This document shows positions 8,620 through 19,480 of a stretch of DNA of 64,000 nt, in pieces. The DNA lies in the NCBI RefSeq assembly GCF_000208745.1, contig NC_030852.1:6614498-6678497 (forward strand), in the 5' to 3' direction. The position numbers and the translations under genes were made by a program. The notes below the pieces were generated by a model. It was not told where the DNA came from and made no database searches. It saw only the letters and a list, made by a program, of their open reading frames with translations. The stretch's first letter is position 1. Each line of letters opens with the position of its first letter. Origin of the DNA: Theobroma cacao (lineage: Eukaryota; Streptophyta; Magnoliopsida; Malvales; Malvaceae).

Positions 8620-11303
8620 TGTTATAGCTCAATTCTTGAGCTATGACCGATGCAAAGACCCAATAGGCACAGGCTAATATGCACAGCCCAATAGGTCCAA
8701 GCAAGTCTTTTTGTATGAACTTGTACATTCGTTCATTTATCATGCATATCTTTTTAAGATCTGTACTTAATAGGGTTCAAATGTCAATTTCTTCGAAAAC
8801 AATCCATAGAATTCAAGTAAATACTCACATTGGCACCATAAATCAAAATATACATAGATAGTTTGTCAAATGTATCTTAACAATTCACATTAAGCATATA
8901 TGTGCATATACAAAGACCTTGATCGTAAGCGGAGTGACTTTGAGCGTAGGTGCTAACATTTAGTGTCAGGACGACCTATCGAAAAGTAGATAAGAGGAAG
9001 CACCTCGGCCTAGGAATCCAAATACTTTCGAACCTGAAAACTAAAACATGAAGTTGAAAATAATGAGTATAAACTCAGTGAGTGAACATAGGAAGGGAAC
9101 AAACATCAATACGGAAAGTTTTAGAAAACACGATGCACTTATGTTGAAAACAATGCAATTTAGCTTAATTTTTTGTCACAATGAAAATCTATTTTTGTTG
9201 TAGTGAAAATCAATTGAAAAGTATTTCTCAAATTTTAACATTCAATAATCAATGCAAGCACCAATATAATTTCCATAACCTCTCTATATATAACATATAT
9301 AAACATACATACAACCACCAGCATCACCCTAACCCTCCCTCAGCTCACGTGCACTCCCACACCGCACATAGCTGGGTCATCATCAGTTCATGTGCACTAC
9401 CACACCGCACATAGTTGGGTCATCATCAGCTCATGTGCACTCCTACACCGCGCATAGCTGGATCATAATTATCACACAATAATATCATTCAATGCATAAC
9501 ATACATATCAACATAATGTGGAAACACATGAATTCATCACATTCATATTTCACAACATAAAAACGTTTCATTAAGAGCTTGTTTCCATGCAAATTTTAAA
9601 GAAAAACCAACCAAATATCTCAAGTGGTTCAATCGAGCATATAATCATTTATTCCAAAATATTTTGATGCAAGTTCACCCACCTTACAATAGCGGAATGT
9701 TACATTGCTATTAGTTCGGAGGCGTATCTAGCTATTTCTACTAGCCGATCGTTCGTTATTTCCTCCGACACGCTACCACAATACACTACCTTTACTTTTG
9801 TACTTCCTAGCAACAATCCAAATCCAATATTTTTAATGTACCTCATTTCTACTTCTCTTTTTCCTTCAATAATGAATCCTTATTCAACTAACTTATATCT
9901 TGACACATTCTTTACCAAAGTGGCCTTTATCTTTTACTTGCGTAATTTTTTAGATTATGGATACTGGTAACTTATTTATGACTCTAGCACATATATAAAT
10001 CTTGTCTAAGGATATTTATCAAGTTTATCCATCATTTCCACAATAATTACCTAGCATATGGCAACAACTATAAATTTACTTCCATAAAACATTTTCTAAG
10101 TCTACATGTACCACCATCCTCATTTACATGTTGCCACCAAGCATAATATTAATATTCATTTATGCACTCCAACATCCATAACCTTTTAAACCTTTCCTAA
10201 CAACACATATCTACACACCAAACTTCCAATTAATATAATTCCCTTCCAACCATACCCATGACATCACAATAATACCACATATGCATACAATCATTCTCAC
10301 AATATTAAACCAATCATAGGCTTCAAATTGTAGCATTAAGCTTACCACTTGGTTTTAGCTTGGATTTCACCCAACATAATTCATAATTTCCTCACACCCA
10401 TGGCCACCATAGCTTATGTTTCTTGAATCTTGAGACCCACTTGATATTTTTTCAATTACTCTTGAATAACTCACTACCCAAGCCTCTCACTTTTCTCACT
10501 TTTCTTTCGTTGGCCGATTCTGTCTATTTTTCTTTTCAAATGCATGGTGGCAAGGTGAAATGGCATGGGAGCATGAAAATGGCTTTAGGTGGGTGAAAAT
10601 GGCGTTGGGAGCATGAAGGTGGAGGAGAAAATATCTTTTGGCTGGAGATAAGAATCAGCCATGGGATAAGGATGAAGAGTTAAAGCTTCCTTTGGAAGCT
10701 TTGACCAACTAATGGTAAAATTATCATTTTACCCTCAAAGGTTTTCACATTTTTTAATTGTATCTTCCCACAATCTTTTAATTTCAATTTCTTTCCGTTT
10801 TTCTTCCTTAACACTAATATCAATAAAATATCAAGTTTATGTTTCAATGCGGTATCACTGTACTATTTAAATATTTACTTACCCGCGCTAGCTTTATTTA
10901 ATAAAGACACGCGGCCCCATTAACGTCATTTTTCTCTAAAATTTCCTTGTTCTTCTTCTCCCCCACTTAGATTGACCATATACTCATTCTCCATGGAAAA
11001 TTTTGACACTAAATAAAATATTAATATTTTAATATTATTTTATTAATAAAATATTATTTTATTTCAAAAATTTTCACTTGTCTTATTGATACCCAAAATG
11101 TCTTATTATGCCCCAATTCACTCTCGAATCACTTTTTATCTAGCTAATTCATTGTCAATAAAAATATTATTATTTTTTCACGTGTAGAATATTTTATTCC
11201 AAACTATGCCTTTCCCTCGTCATCACTTTTAAGCACTCTAATTAACCTCAATTGGCATCTGATAAGCTTTATTAGCCAACATATTAAAGTATGGGGTGTT
11301 ACA
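8620..11303 (-). mobile_element. Solo LTR, gypsy family B, minus orientation
   Basis: On the minus strand it starts TGTAACACCCC (11303 down) and ends GCTATAACA (8620). It is flanked by ATTCT (8615-8619) and ATTAT (11304-11308), a target-site duplication with one mismatch. It is 2,684 bp with no gag or pol, so it is an LTR left by LTR-LTR recombination. Its 5' part matches the minus-to-plus mirror of 33512-33870, and its 3' part matches the ends of the LTRs at 17691 and 36504. It carries three hairpin units (about 9343-9470) and, at 10345 on the minus strand, a GTAAGC donor-like site. Confidence 0.9.
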
Positions 11304-12618
11304 ATTATATGTTTAGTTTTGTTGGTTTTGTTTTGATTGTATTGCGTGTTATCAATTTTTTGTAGTTCCTCTAAGGTTTTTGATTTGTGGTTTGTATGAT
11401 GTTATCTGTTCATATTGCTTGGTTGATGAAGCCCTAAATTCTCACAGCTTAAAATAATTGAGTTTTTTTTGGTCTTTTTTTAGTATTTTGTTTTATTTTT
11501 ACAGTTGTTGAAGGGTTGATACAATATTTTGTATGTTTAGTTTTATTCATTTTGTTTTGATAGTTGGCCTGGTATGATTTTTTCACAGTTCGGTTAGGGT
11601 TTTTATTTCTCATTTGCATGATACTATTTGTTTATATTTCTTGGTTAATAATGCCTTAAAGTTTGACAGTTTATAATGATTGACTTTTTTTTTGCATCAT
11701 TTTTAATTATTGTTTTTTATTTTTACAGTTATTGAAATAGCAAGACAATGGTTTTATATTTACTTTGGTTTATTTTGTTTTTATTGCCTTATGTGTTTTG
11801 ATTTCATTTTAGCACTTGAATATGTGTGTATTGTTGTTCTATATATTTTTTTATTAATTTTGCATACTGTTTACTCTTTTCGGAGTTGCTGTCAAAGTTT
11901 CCAAATTTGTCTTGGATGATTTTAATGGGTTCTTTAATCATTGTAGTTTGTTCATATTGCTGTTGACACTACATTGGTTTTGTTTGTCAACTACTCAGGA
12001 GTTTACAATCCAGTACAATTTGTGAGGTGTGAGTGTAAAGTAGTTATTGTTTGTTCTTCTATTTTTTAGATATTTTATTTTATTTGAATGATTTAACTTT
12101 TTTTATTTTGTCATGGTTTTTTTTACATACATTCAAATATTTTTGGGATAATTTTACATGATTGTTTGGTGTATTTATGTTTTACTCCCATAGCAAGCTA
12201 GACATGTTATATTAGTAATGCATAAGACTATTGCATTAGAACATTAAATCTGTTATTTTGATAAAAAGTTAGTGCTTTTTGGTGTAAGGTGATTTTTATA
12301 TTTACAGTAAGTATCATTTCTATAGCAAAAAAAACAATATTGTTATAAGCAGAATGGATAGTAAGGAAAGACATTCATGATTTTTTATTCAAGACAAGTG
12401 TAGTCTTCTATTAGTATGTTTTGTGTTATTGATGTCTAATACTTGTAATGGATGTAAGTATGCATTAGTGTTCAATCTAATTTACGGGTACCATAGATCA
12501 TATTGATTCAATGTCAAATGAAGGTATGAGAAAAAGAACAAAATATAAGCAAACCATCGAGTGCCCAGACAATAGTCGTACTTTTTTTGATTGGCTTTAT
12601 AGTGTCTCTTTTGTTAAT
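11304..12618. other. T-rich diverged tandem units and unassigned DNA
   Basis: From 11304 to about 11930 the sequence is built of diverged units of about 220 bp. Each contains a block like TTTTTACAGTTRTTGAA (8585 region, 11498, 11723) followed by TTTAGTTTTRTT and TTGGTTRATRA blocks. The first unit is split by the solo LTR. From about 11930 to 12618 I see only AT-rich DNA without a recognisable gene. Confidence 0.55.
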
Positions 12619-13415
12619 TGATGTCGATTTTATCACAGAAGTGTACATATCGTAACAAGTAACAAAATAGTAAATAGAATGTTGAATCACAAAAAGAATT
12701 ATATAAATTTTTGCTAAATATTAAAATTAATATAATCTTATTTTATTAAAACATTCAAATTAAAGTGATTAATTGAAAGTAAAATTAAAACAAAATAACA
12801 ATTAAATTAAATCTAAAAGCTGATTAGCAAAATTGTACTTGAAAAATTCAATTAATAAAAGGCTTAGGATTACAATATCTCTCAACACTTCATTGAATCT
12901 TAATTCTCTTTTTAAATTTGCTTTAATGGATTGAGTTGTTAACTTAGAGTTTCAATTTATTTATATGTCTCTGTAGATTTTCTTATAAAATTATTTTTCT
13001 CAATTAATTTATTATGTCTATGTAAATTCAACTGAAGAAAGAATCATTAAGTTTGTACTCTAATCTTAGCTACATGCAACATATATGTCTATCTTATATG
13101 CAAATCAAATCACCTAATAAACTAAATGAATTTGAACACATGCTATTCCATTCATGGCCTAATCTATACTCCATTCGTCAAGTTGTATTTAGATATCCAC
13201 ATCAATTGAATTGGCGATCAACCAATTAGAAGCATTAAACATAGAATTGAAATGAACAACTCATATTCCATTGGTAATAAGCAAAAGAGAGATAAGATAA
13301 AGTATTCAATTTACATGTTGAGTTCAATTATAATCCTATAAACAGTAAATTAGTTCATAATATTTATTGAAACATCATCCAAAGAAAATCATCCATCAAT
13401 ACAAGTCAAAGAAAG
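12619..13415 (-). mobile_element. Partial Tat/Athila-type LTR
   Basis: The minus strand of this stretch matches the 3' part of the plus-strand LTR at about 45150-45896, including a shared ACTTGACGAA block, an AGGTGATTTGAT block and an ATTTACATAGACATA block, and ends ATCGACATCA at 12619. Only about 800 of ~1,420 bp are present. It stops where the Sirevirus LTR begins, so the Sirevirus probably landed in or beside it and the remainder was lost. Confidence 0.7.
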
Positions 13416-14760
13416 TGTGAATATTGGTCCCGAAAAGGGGCTGAATAGCACTAAAAATTATAAGATTAGCCCTTTTGAGCTTGTAGAGCTCTTAATCATT
13501 TAGACGAAGGAACGTCTAGAACTTTTTAGAATTAAAAGACACTTAGTAAGGAAAGGTAGAGAGAATTGAACAATGCAAGAGCATTTATAGTGGTTCAGTC
13601 TTCTTGACCTACATCTATTACTTTGATTTCCTAATCAAGGATTTTTAACCCAATTTCACTATGCTAGTGGAATTGACAGCTTCCACCAACTTGTTACAAG
13701 GTGAGCTTTTAATCCAAGCTCTAATCCCTTACAATGACCTTTAGAGTGCTTCCCACACTTTAAATTTTCAAGAAAAAGAAGAAAAAGAAGTACAAGTGAT
13801 CACCTTTATAGATCTAGAAAGATTACAATCAAGTTTGAACGCTTTTTCAGATATAAGAGTGAAGAACAAGTGTTTTTGGTGAAAGTTCTTTGGCTTTTTA
13901 CACAAAATGCCTCTTTTGTGCTTTAATCTCTTTCTTTGACCTTTAGAGCTTCTTTTTATACTTGAGGAGTTAAATTTTATTGTTTAGGACAGATTCTAGC
14001 TGTTAGAGACAACTTTAATGTCATTCTAGCCGTTATTTGATCCTCTAGTGTTTAAATTCAAATGGACAGAAAGAGTTCAGCTAATTGGTTATTGGTAGCT
14101 CTAATTGATTACAACTTTTTTGCCTTGCACTGTCTTGCTATTGTGTACTCTGCATTAACCGATTACAAGAAACTCTAACCAATTAAGAGATCTTTGTTTT
14201 CAAGGTTTCTACTTCAGCAGACTTCCTTTAATTGATTGGAGCTTCATTTCCTTCAACCTTAATCGATTAATATAAGCTCTAATCAGTTAAAAAATCTTTG
14301 AATTTGAATTTCTCTAGTTTGGCTCCTTTCAACGGTCAACTTTTTTTCAAATTTGGTTTTGGCGCTTGAAAGTACTAGGTTTTTGTGCTTTAACCTATTA
14401 ACCAAACTCCTTAACTGATTAGCATGACTCTATTTTCAGCTTGCAGCACCTCGTTAATCAGTTAAGCCTAGTGTTAACAGATTAAGGCCCTTTTGTCTTC
14501 CTTTAACCTAGTGCCCAATTATGCCTTAACTAGTTAAGGCTCATTGTTAATTAGTTACAAAAGTTCCGTCTTCACTAAGTATGTTGTTCTTTCTTTCTTT
14601 AACTGATTAACTCTTCCCTGAATTTAGCAAGCATCTTGACTTGCCTTTAATTAACAAATTTGTTAGGGAATTAAATAATATCTTGCACACTTAAAAAATA
14701 AGATTAGACATTAATGAATGAGGAATGTTTTGTTATCATAAAAAACATATGGAGTCAACA
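13416..14760 (-). repeat. 3' LTR of the Sirevirus
   Basis: About 1,345 bp. The PPT-side end is ...GTCAACA at 14760, so the minus strand begins TGTTGACTCC. The other end is taken at TGTGAATATTGG (13416); compared with the 5' LTR it may have a few inserted bases. The right half is rich in AATTGATTA/AACTGATTA-like short repeats. About 690 bp align with 41611-42313. Confidence 0.82.
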
Positions 14761-14775
14761 TTTTCTCCATTTTTT
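14761..14775 (-). other. Polypurine tract of the Sirevirus
   Basis: The minus strand reads AAAAAATGGAGAAAA directly before the 3' LTR start, the expected plus-strand primer site. Confidence 0.7.
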
Positions 14776-15026
14776 GATGATGATAAAACACTCTTAGATT
14801 AGAGTGCAATCTTTAAAAAAATTTTATGTGTGGATTTGGGGATCGCTCCCCCTTGATATGTGCTCTCTAAATATGTGCACTAGGAACAATATTCAATATA
14901 GAGGCATGAAAAATAAAGGCATATAATCATGAAAACACACAAGCATTGTTTAGCCATTCAAAACAATTTCAGCATAAAAGCATAAAATTCAACACAACAT
15001 AAAATAGATAAACATTGTTCATCATA
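14776..15026 (-). other. Sirevirus sequence between env-like ORF and PPT (left part)
   Basis: Non-coding AT-rich element sequence; it continues at 25083 after the gypsy insertion. Confidence 0.6.
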
Positions 15027-15031
15027 AAACA

Positions 15032-17691
15032 TGTGAGACCTTGACCTTTATAAACTCGTAAAGAGAAGTATACGCGATATCCCTGATCAGGGGTAATTTC
15101 GTCATTACCTTACCAAACCCATAAAAGTAAGATTTTTAAACAATATTATGGCCTAAGTAGGCCTAAGGCATAAATGGATGGTGAAATTAAGGGTAAAATG
15201 AAAAGAAAACAAAAATTTTGGTGATTTTCACGGTAGGGGCAAAATGGTCATTTTTCACATCGAGTTAAAATTTAAAGTTTTCATGAACCCGAGTATGTTT
15301 AGACCATTATGGACCTTGTCCCGGTATCAAAAGAGTAAAAAGATTGCACAAAGGGTTGCATAAGAAGAAGCTAACTAGTCAAGGGTATTTTCGTAATTTT
15401 AAGGGAATGGATAAGTTTGGATTATAAATATCCTTCTTCCAGCAGCTTCTTCTCCCATTTTTCCAGCAGCTTGTCTTCGTTTTCCTTATTCCCTGTCACG
15501 TTTCTTTAAAACCTTCATGGAAGCTTGATATGGAGCTTGCATGATTTTCTCTCTCTAACTTTAGTTTTCATACCTTTGTGCTCTTATGACTAGAACCCTT
15601 GTATTCTTCCACTCTCTCTCCTTAAAACCCTTGAAAAATCTTATTTTCATACTTTCTCTCACTAGTTGGGCGTTCTAGAGAGAGAAAGAGAGAATTACCC
15701 CATTTATGTGGAAGCTATTGGAAGAGAATTCAACTACAAAAGAGCCCTAGGGTAAGTGATGAACTAAGCTTGATTTTTAGCTGTGAATAATGGCTAGTAA
15801 TTGGGATTATGAGCTGTTATATTGTTGAGTATGTTCATTCATTTTATAGTGATTAAGATAGTGAACATAGATAGCCATTTAAAGTGACAATTGAAAGCTA
15901 GTTAAGAGATAGCTTTTAGGGTTTATAGTATGTGAATTAACATAATGGTGATGTTAATGTGATGGTAGGTTCTAAGGAAGCCCCATTATCCCATTTGGGC
16001 AATTAGGGGAAATTAGAGTCAGTGAAAGGCTCGAAATATACCGGTGAGTGGATTGCTTATCAAAACTATTTTGGGAATGTGACTATTTTGTACAAAGTGT
16101 TTGAATGATTTTATACAACTTTTCTTAAAAATGAGTGCCTTGGGAACAAGCTCTTGAGAAATGGTTTATGTTGAGACATGTGACTATTATTGATTCATGC
16201 ACTATCACATTGTGTTGGTATATATATATGAATATATTGTTGTGTAATGACATTGACTCGGTTATGTGCGAGTAGGGAGTGCGCATAACCCAGTGATGAC
16301 CCAGCCATGTGCGAGTAGGGAGTGCGCATGAGCTGGTGATGATGATGATGGGATGGTGTGCATGATGATGATGGGTATACGTATACATATATACATATGT
16401 AAATATGGGCGGTATAGGAAATTAATGAGTAATGGTATATGGTTGTAATGCATGTGAAACTTAACATGTTAAACTTTGGAAAATTATTATGCGTTTCATG
16501 TTGGTTTGGACATTTCAGTAGGGTGGTTTTTCTTTGGGAAGAAGGGTAAATTTTTCATTGGTGCCCTATTTCTTGTTGCAGCGAGAATCATTTTCACTGC
16601 AGCGAGAAACTCTCGGGTTTAAAGGGGTAGACTGGCTGGAAACTCGCTGCAGCGAGAATGCATTTTCGCTGCAGCGAGAATGACACTGTAGCTTCTCGTT
16701 GCAGCTAGAAACTTTTTTTTTCTGGGTTACAATTTTGCTACAGCGAGAAACTTTCTGTTTCTAGATCACAATTTCACTGCAGGTAGATTGAATCTCGCTG
16801 CAACGAAAAACTTTCTATTTTGTCTCTTATCTTGTCCAATTGCTGCCTTATTTTTAACTTCTGTGCTACCATATCTGAGCATGGACTTCCAACATTAAGG
16901 ACTAAATGAGTTAAGTTTAAAATGAGGAGGTTTAGTGAGAAACCCTCGGCCAGTTGAGAAACCGTCGTTCGGCTAGAAACTTAATCTCAACATCGCTGTA
17001 ACGAAAATTCATTCTCGCTGCAGCGTGAGAATGCCTTTCCGCTGTAGCGAAGATTCGTTGTCGTATTTGACTTGCTTGTGTAATATTGAAGCTTTCATTC
17101 TTCAAATGGTTCGTTATGTATGGGTTCATGATTTTCAAATGATTAATCATTTAAGGGTTTGATAAGGGTTTTTGGTATGAATGGAACTAAATTGCATTGT
17201 TTTGAAGAAAAAAAAGAATGCATCATGATTTCGTTAAACATTCCTTATGGTATGCTTGTTCCCTTCCTTGTTCACTCACTGAGTTTATACTCACCGTTTT
17301 CAACTTCATGTTTTCAAATCACGAGGCAGCCGGTAACTTGGACGAGTTGTCTTTGTAGACTTGTATCCATCTTTTGGTAGGTGTCTCGGCATTCAGTAAC
17401 TGTACATTCATCCGAGTCCCTCCGCTGGAAGTCGAGTATTATTTTGTTGTGTATAGACGAACCTAATGTAAAGTGTTAAGATACATATTGTAGACAATGT
17501 ATATACACTTGTTTGGTATGCCAGTATGAAATGGCAATGTGTAGTATTATTTTGATTTTAAGTTCTGAAATGTGACTTAGCAGTTTATGATGGAATGATA
17601 AACATGTCAAATTAATAGGCTTGCTTGGGCTTAGTGGATTACGTCCATTAGGCCTATGCGTTGGTCATGGCCCAGAATTTGGGTCGTGACA
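15032..17691 (+). repeat. 5' LTR of the Tekay-type element
   Basis: 2,660 bp. In order: TATA-like box (15423-15430), a leader ending in CCTAGG|GTAAGTG (15752), two tandem hairpin units (16260-16290, 16302-16335), an array of TCGCTGCAGCGA palindromes and variants (about 16580-17050), the TTCACTCACTG block (17272) and the terminal GTCGTGACA. Confidence 0.95.
15423..15430 (+). promoter_or_regulatory. TATA-like box in the 5' LTR
   Basis: TATAAATA lies just before a pyrimidine-rich leader. The same box stands at 22803-22810 in the 3' LTR. It is the likely promoter of the element. Confidence 0.6.
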
Positions 17692-17695
17692 AAGT

Positions 17696-17707
17696 TGGTA
17701 TCAAAGC
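17696..17707 (+). other. Primer binding site (initiator tRNA-Met)
   Basis: TGGTATCAAAGC, four bases after the LTR end, differs at one base from the usual TGGTATCAGAGC. Confidence 0.88.
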
Positions 17708-17916
17708 TCTAGGTTTGTCTAAGTCCTAGAACTTCCTGTTGTTGGTCCAGCAGAGAGTCGGGTCTTTATGTGGGAACTTCAGTTGTGAAGTGTGAACCGC
17801 TGTATATTTTACAACCAAGTGACCGCATAGATTTCTTATCTTAGAAACCACCTTTTGCCTTAAGTATGATTATGAAATGTGTTTAATAACTGGTATTTGC
17901 TCTTGTCTAGGTAAGA

Positions 17917-18960
17917 ATGCTGCCTAAGACACGAGCCGCCTCAAGATGGATGGGGGGGGGGGGGGCAAGATGCTCCTATCGAGTTGACAGATAGGCCACG
18001 GGCATTTACCCTTAGGGGTCGAGGTAGACGTGGCAAGGTCACTAGGCCGGTGAGGGCGGATACGCTTGTGAGTAGGCAAGAGGAGAGACAGTCCTCAAGT
18101 GATGTAGATAGACACCCAATGGGGGTATTACCATTGAGGATTTGGCGGTAGGCTTACAGGGAGTCAATCGAGTTGTAGAGATGATGGCGACGCGTATGGA
18201 GGATATACAGAGGGTAGTAGAAGGGAGACCCGTAGTACAAGAATCCCCTAGCTCCCAAGGACAGCCTGATCGCCAACATCATGAGGTTGAGAAGGGACTT
18301 CTAGATATTTCTCTTCCTGATTTTCTCAAGCTCAAGCCCCCGTCATTTTCAGGGTCTGATGCATTGGAGAAACCTTAGGTTTTCTTAGATAAGATGGAGA
18401 AGATTTGAAAAACTTTGAGATGTTCCAGTGTTCGGTCAGTTGAGCTAGTCGCCTTCCAATTAGAGGATGTGGCGTTGGAGTGGTATAGCTCTTTATGTAG
18501 AGGCAGACCGATAGATGCAGAACCGTTAACTTGGAATGAGTTCAGTATAGCTTTGTTGGATCGATTTCTATCACTTAGTCTACGTAATGCCAAAGCTAGA
18601 GAGTTCAAGACTTTGGTACAGACTTCGAGTATGACGGTATCCGAGTACGACATCAAGTTCATGTAGCTTGCTCGTTATGCTTCCTATCTCATTTATACCA
18701 AGGAGATGAAGATTCAGAGGTTTGTGGATGGGTTAATGGAGCCATTATTTAGGGCTGTGGTATCCCGAGATTTCACTTCTTATTCTGCAGCAGTGGATTG
18801 TGCTCAGTGCATTGAGATGAGGACCAGTGAGAGTAGGACTGCGAAAGATAGAGCAAAAAGGGCCAAGACAGAGGGTTATCAAGGCCGTAGAAATTTTAGC
18901 AGTGGGATGTCATCTTTTAGTTGTCAAGGTCCAGCAAGGGTGTTTGCTTTAACACAATAG
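17917..18960 (+). pseudogene. gag of the Tekay-type element
   Basis: The start ATG at 17917 follows a pyrimidine-rich TTGTCTAG that could serve as a 3' splice site. A run of 14 G (17952-17965) shifts the frame about 12 codons in. A second shift occurs near 18120, and stops lie near 18376, 18408 and 18664. The Retrotrans_gag core is at about 18420-18900 ([23 protein letters not shown]). The frame then jumps from a Ser-rich segment directly to RVFALTQ at 18937-18957. I see no CCHC zinc knuckle, which in this family would be expected between those two points, so it appears deleted. It ends in TAG at 18958-18960. Confidence 0.88.
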
Positions 18961-19480
18961 GAGGCCCAGACATCTAATGCAGTGGTCTCAGGTATACTCT
19001 CGGTTTGTAATATGAATGCTCGAGTCTTATTTGATCCTGATGCTACCCACTCTTTTATCTCTCCGTGTTTTGCATCTCGTTTGGGTAAAGATTATGTTAT
19101 GAGAGAGGAACAATTAGTGGTGTCTACTCCTTTAAAGGAAGTATTTGTGGCCAAGTGGGAATATGAGTCTTGTGTAGTATGAGTCAAGGACAAAGACACT
19201 TCGGTGAACTAGTGGTGTTAGACACCTTAGACTTTGATGTGATCTTGGGGATGGATTGGTTATCATCCTACCATGCTAGTGTGGACTGCTATCATAAATT
19301 GGTTAGGTTTGATTTCCCCGGTGAACCATTATTTAGCATTCAGGGGGATAGGAGTAATGCTCCAACCAATTTGATATCGGTCATATTTGCCAGAAGATTA
19401 TTACGACAGGGTTGTATAGGTTACTTAGCTGTGGTAAGGGATACTCAGGCGAAGGTTGGAGATGTAAGCCAAGTGTCGAT
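18961..19480 (+). pseudogene. Aspartic protease of the Tekay-type element
   Basis: The catalytic motif, normally D-S/T/P-G, reads D-P-D at 19033-19041, so the conserved Gly is Asp. The second motif VILGMDWL is intact at about 19240-19263. A TGA at 19180-19182 and a one-base deletion near 19210 split the domain into two frames. The protease cannot be functional. Confidence 0.85.

Noticed and set aside
9181..9414. 77-codon plus-strand frame ahead of the hairpin units
   Set aside because: Lies inside the solo LTR and is antisense to it; the repeated SSCALP-like ending comes from the hairpin unit.
16260..16335. Possible CRISPR-like repeat array
   Set aside because: Only 2-4 units, no regular unique spacers, eukaryotic LTR context; they are tandem hairpin units.
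16125..16467. His/Ser-rich minus-strand frames, repeated at 23505-23882 and 35293-35487
   Set aside because: They are the antisense translation of the LTR hairpin units and GATGAT repeats, recur wherever that repeat occurs, and have no domain.
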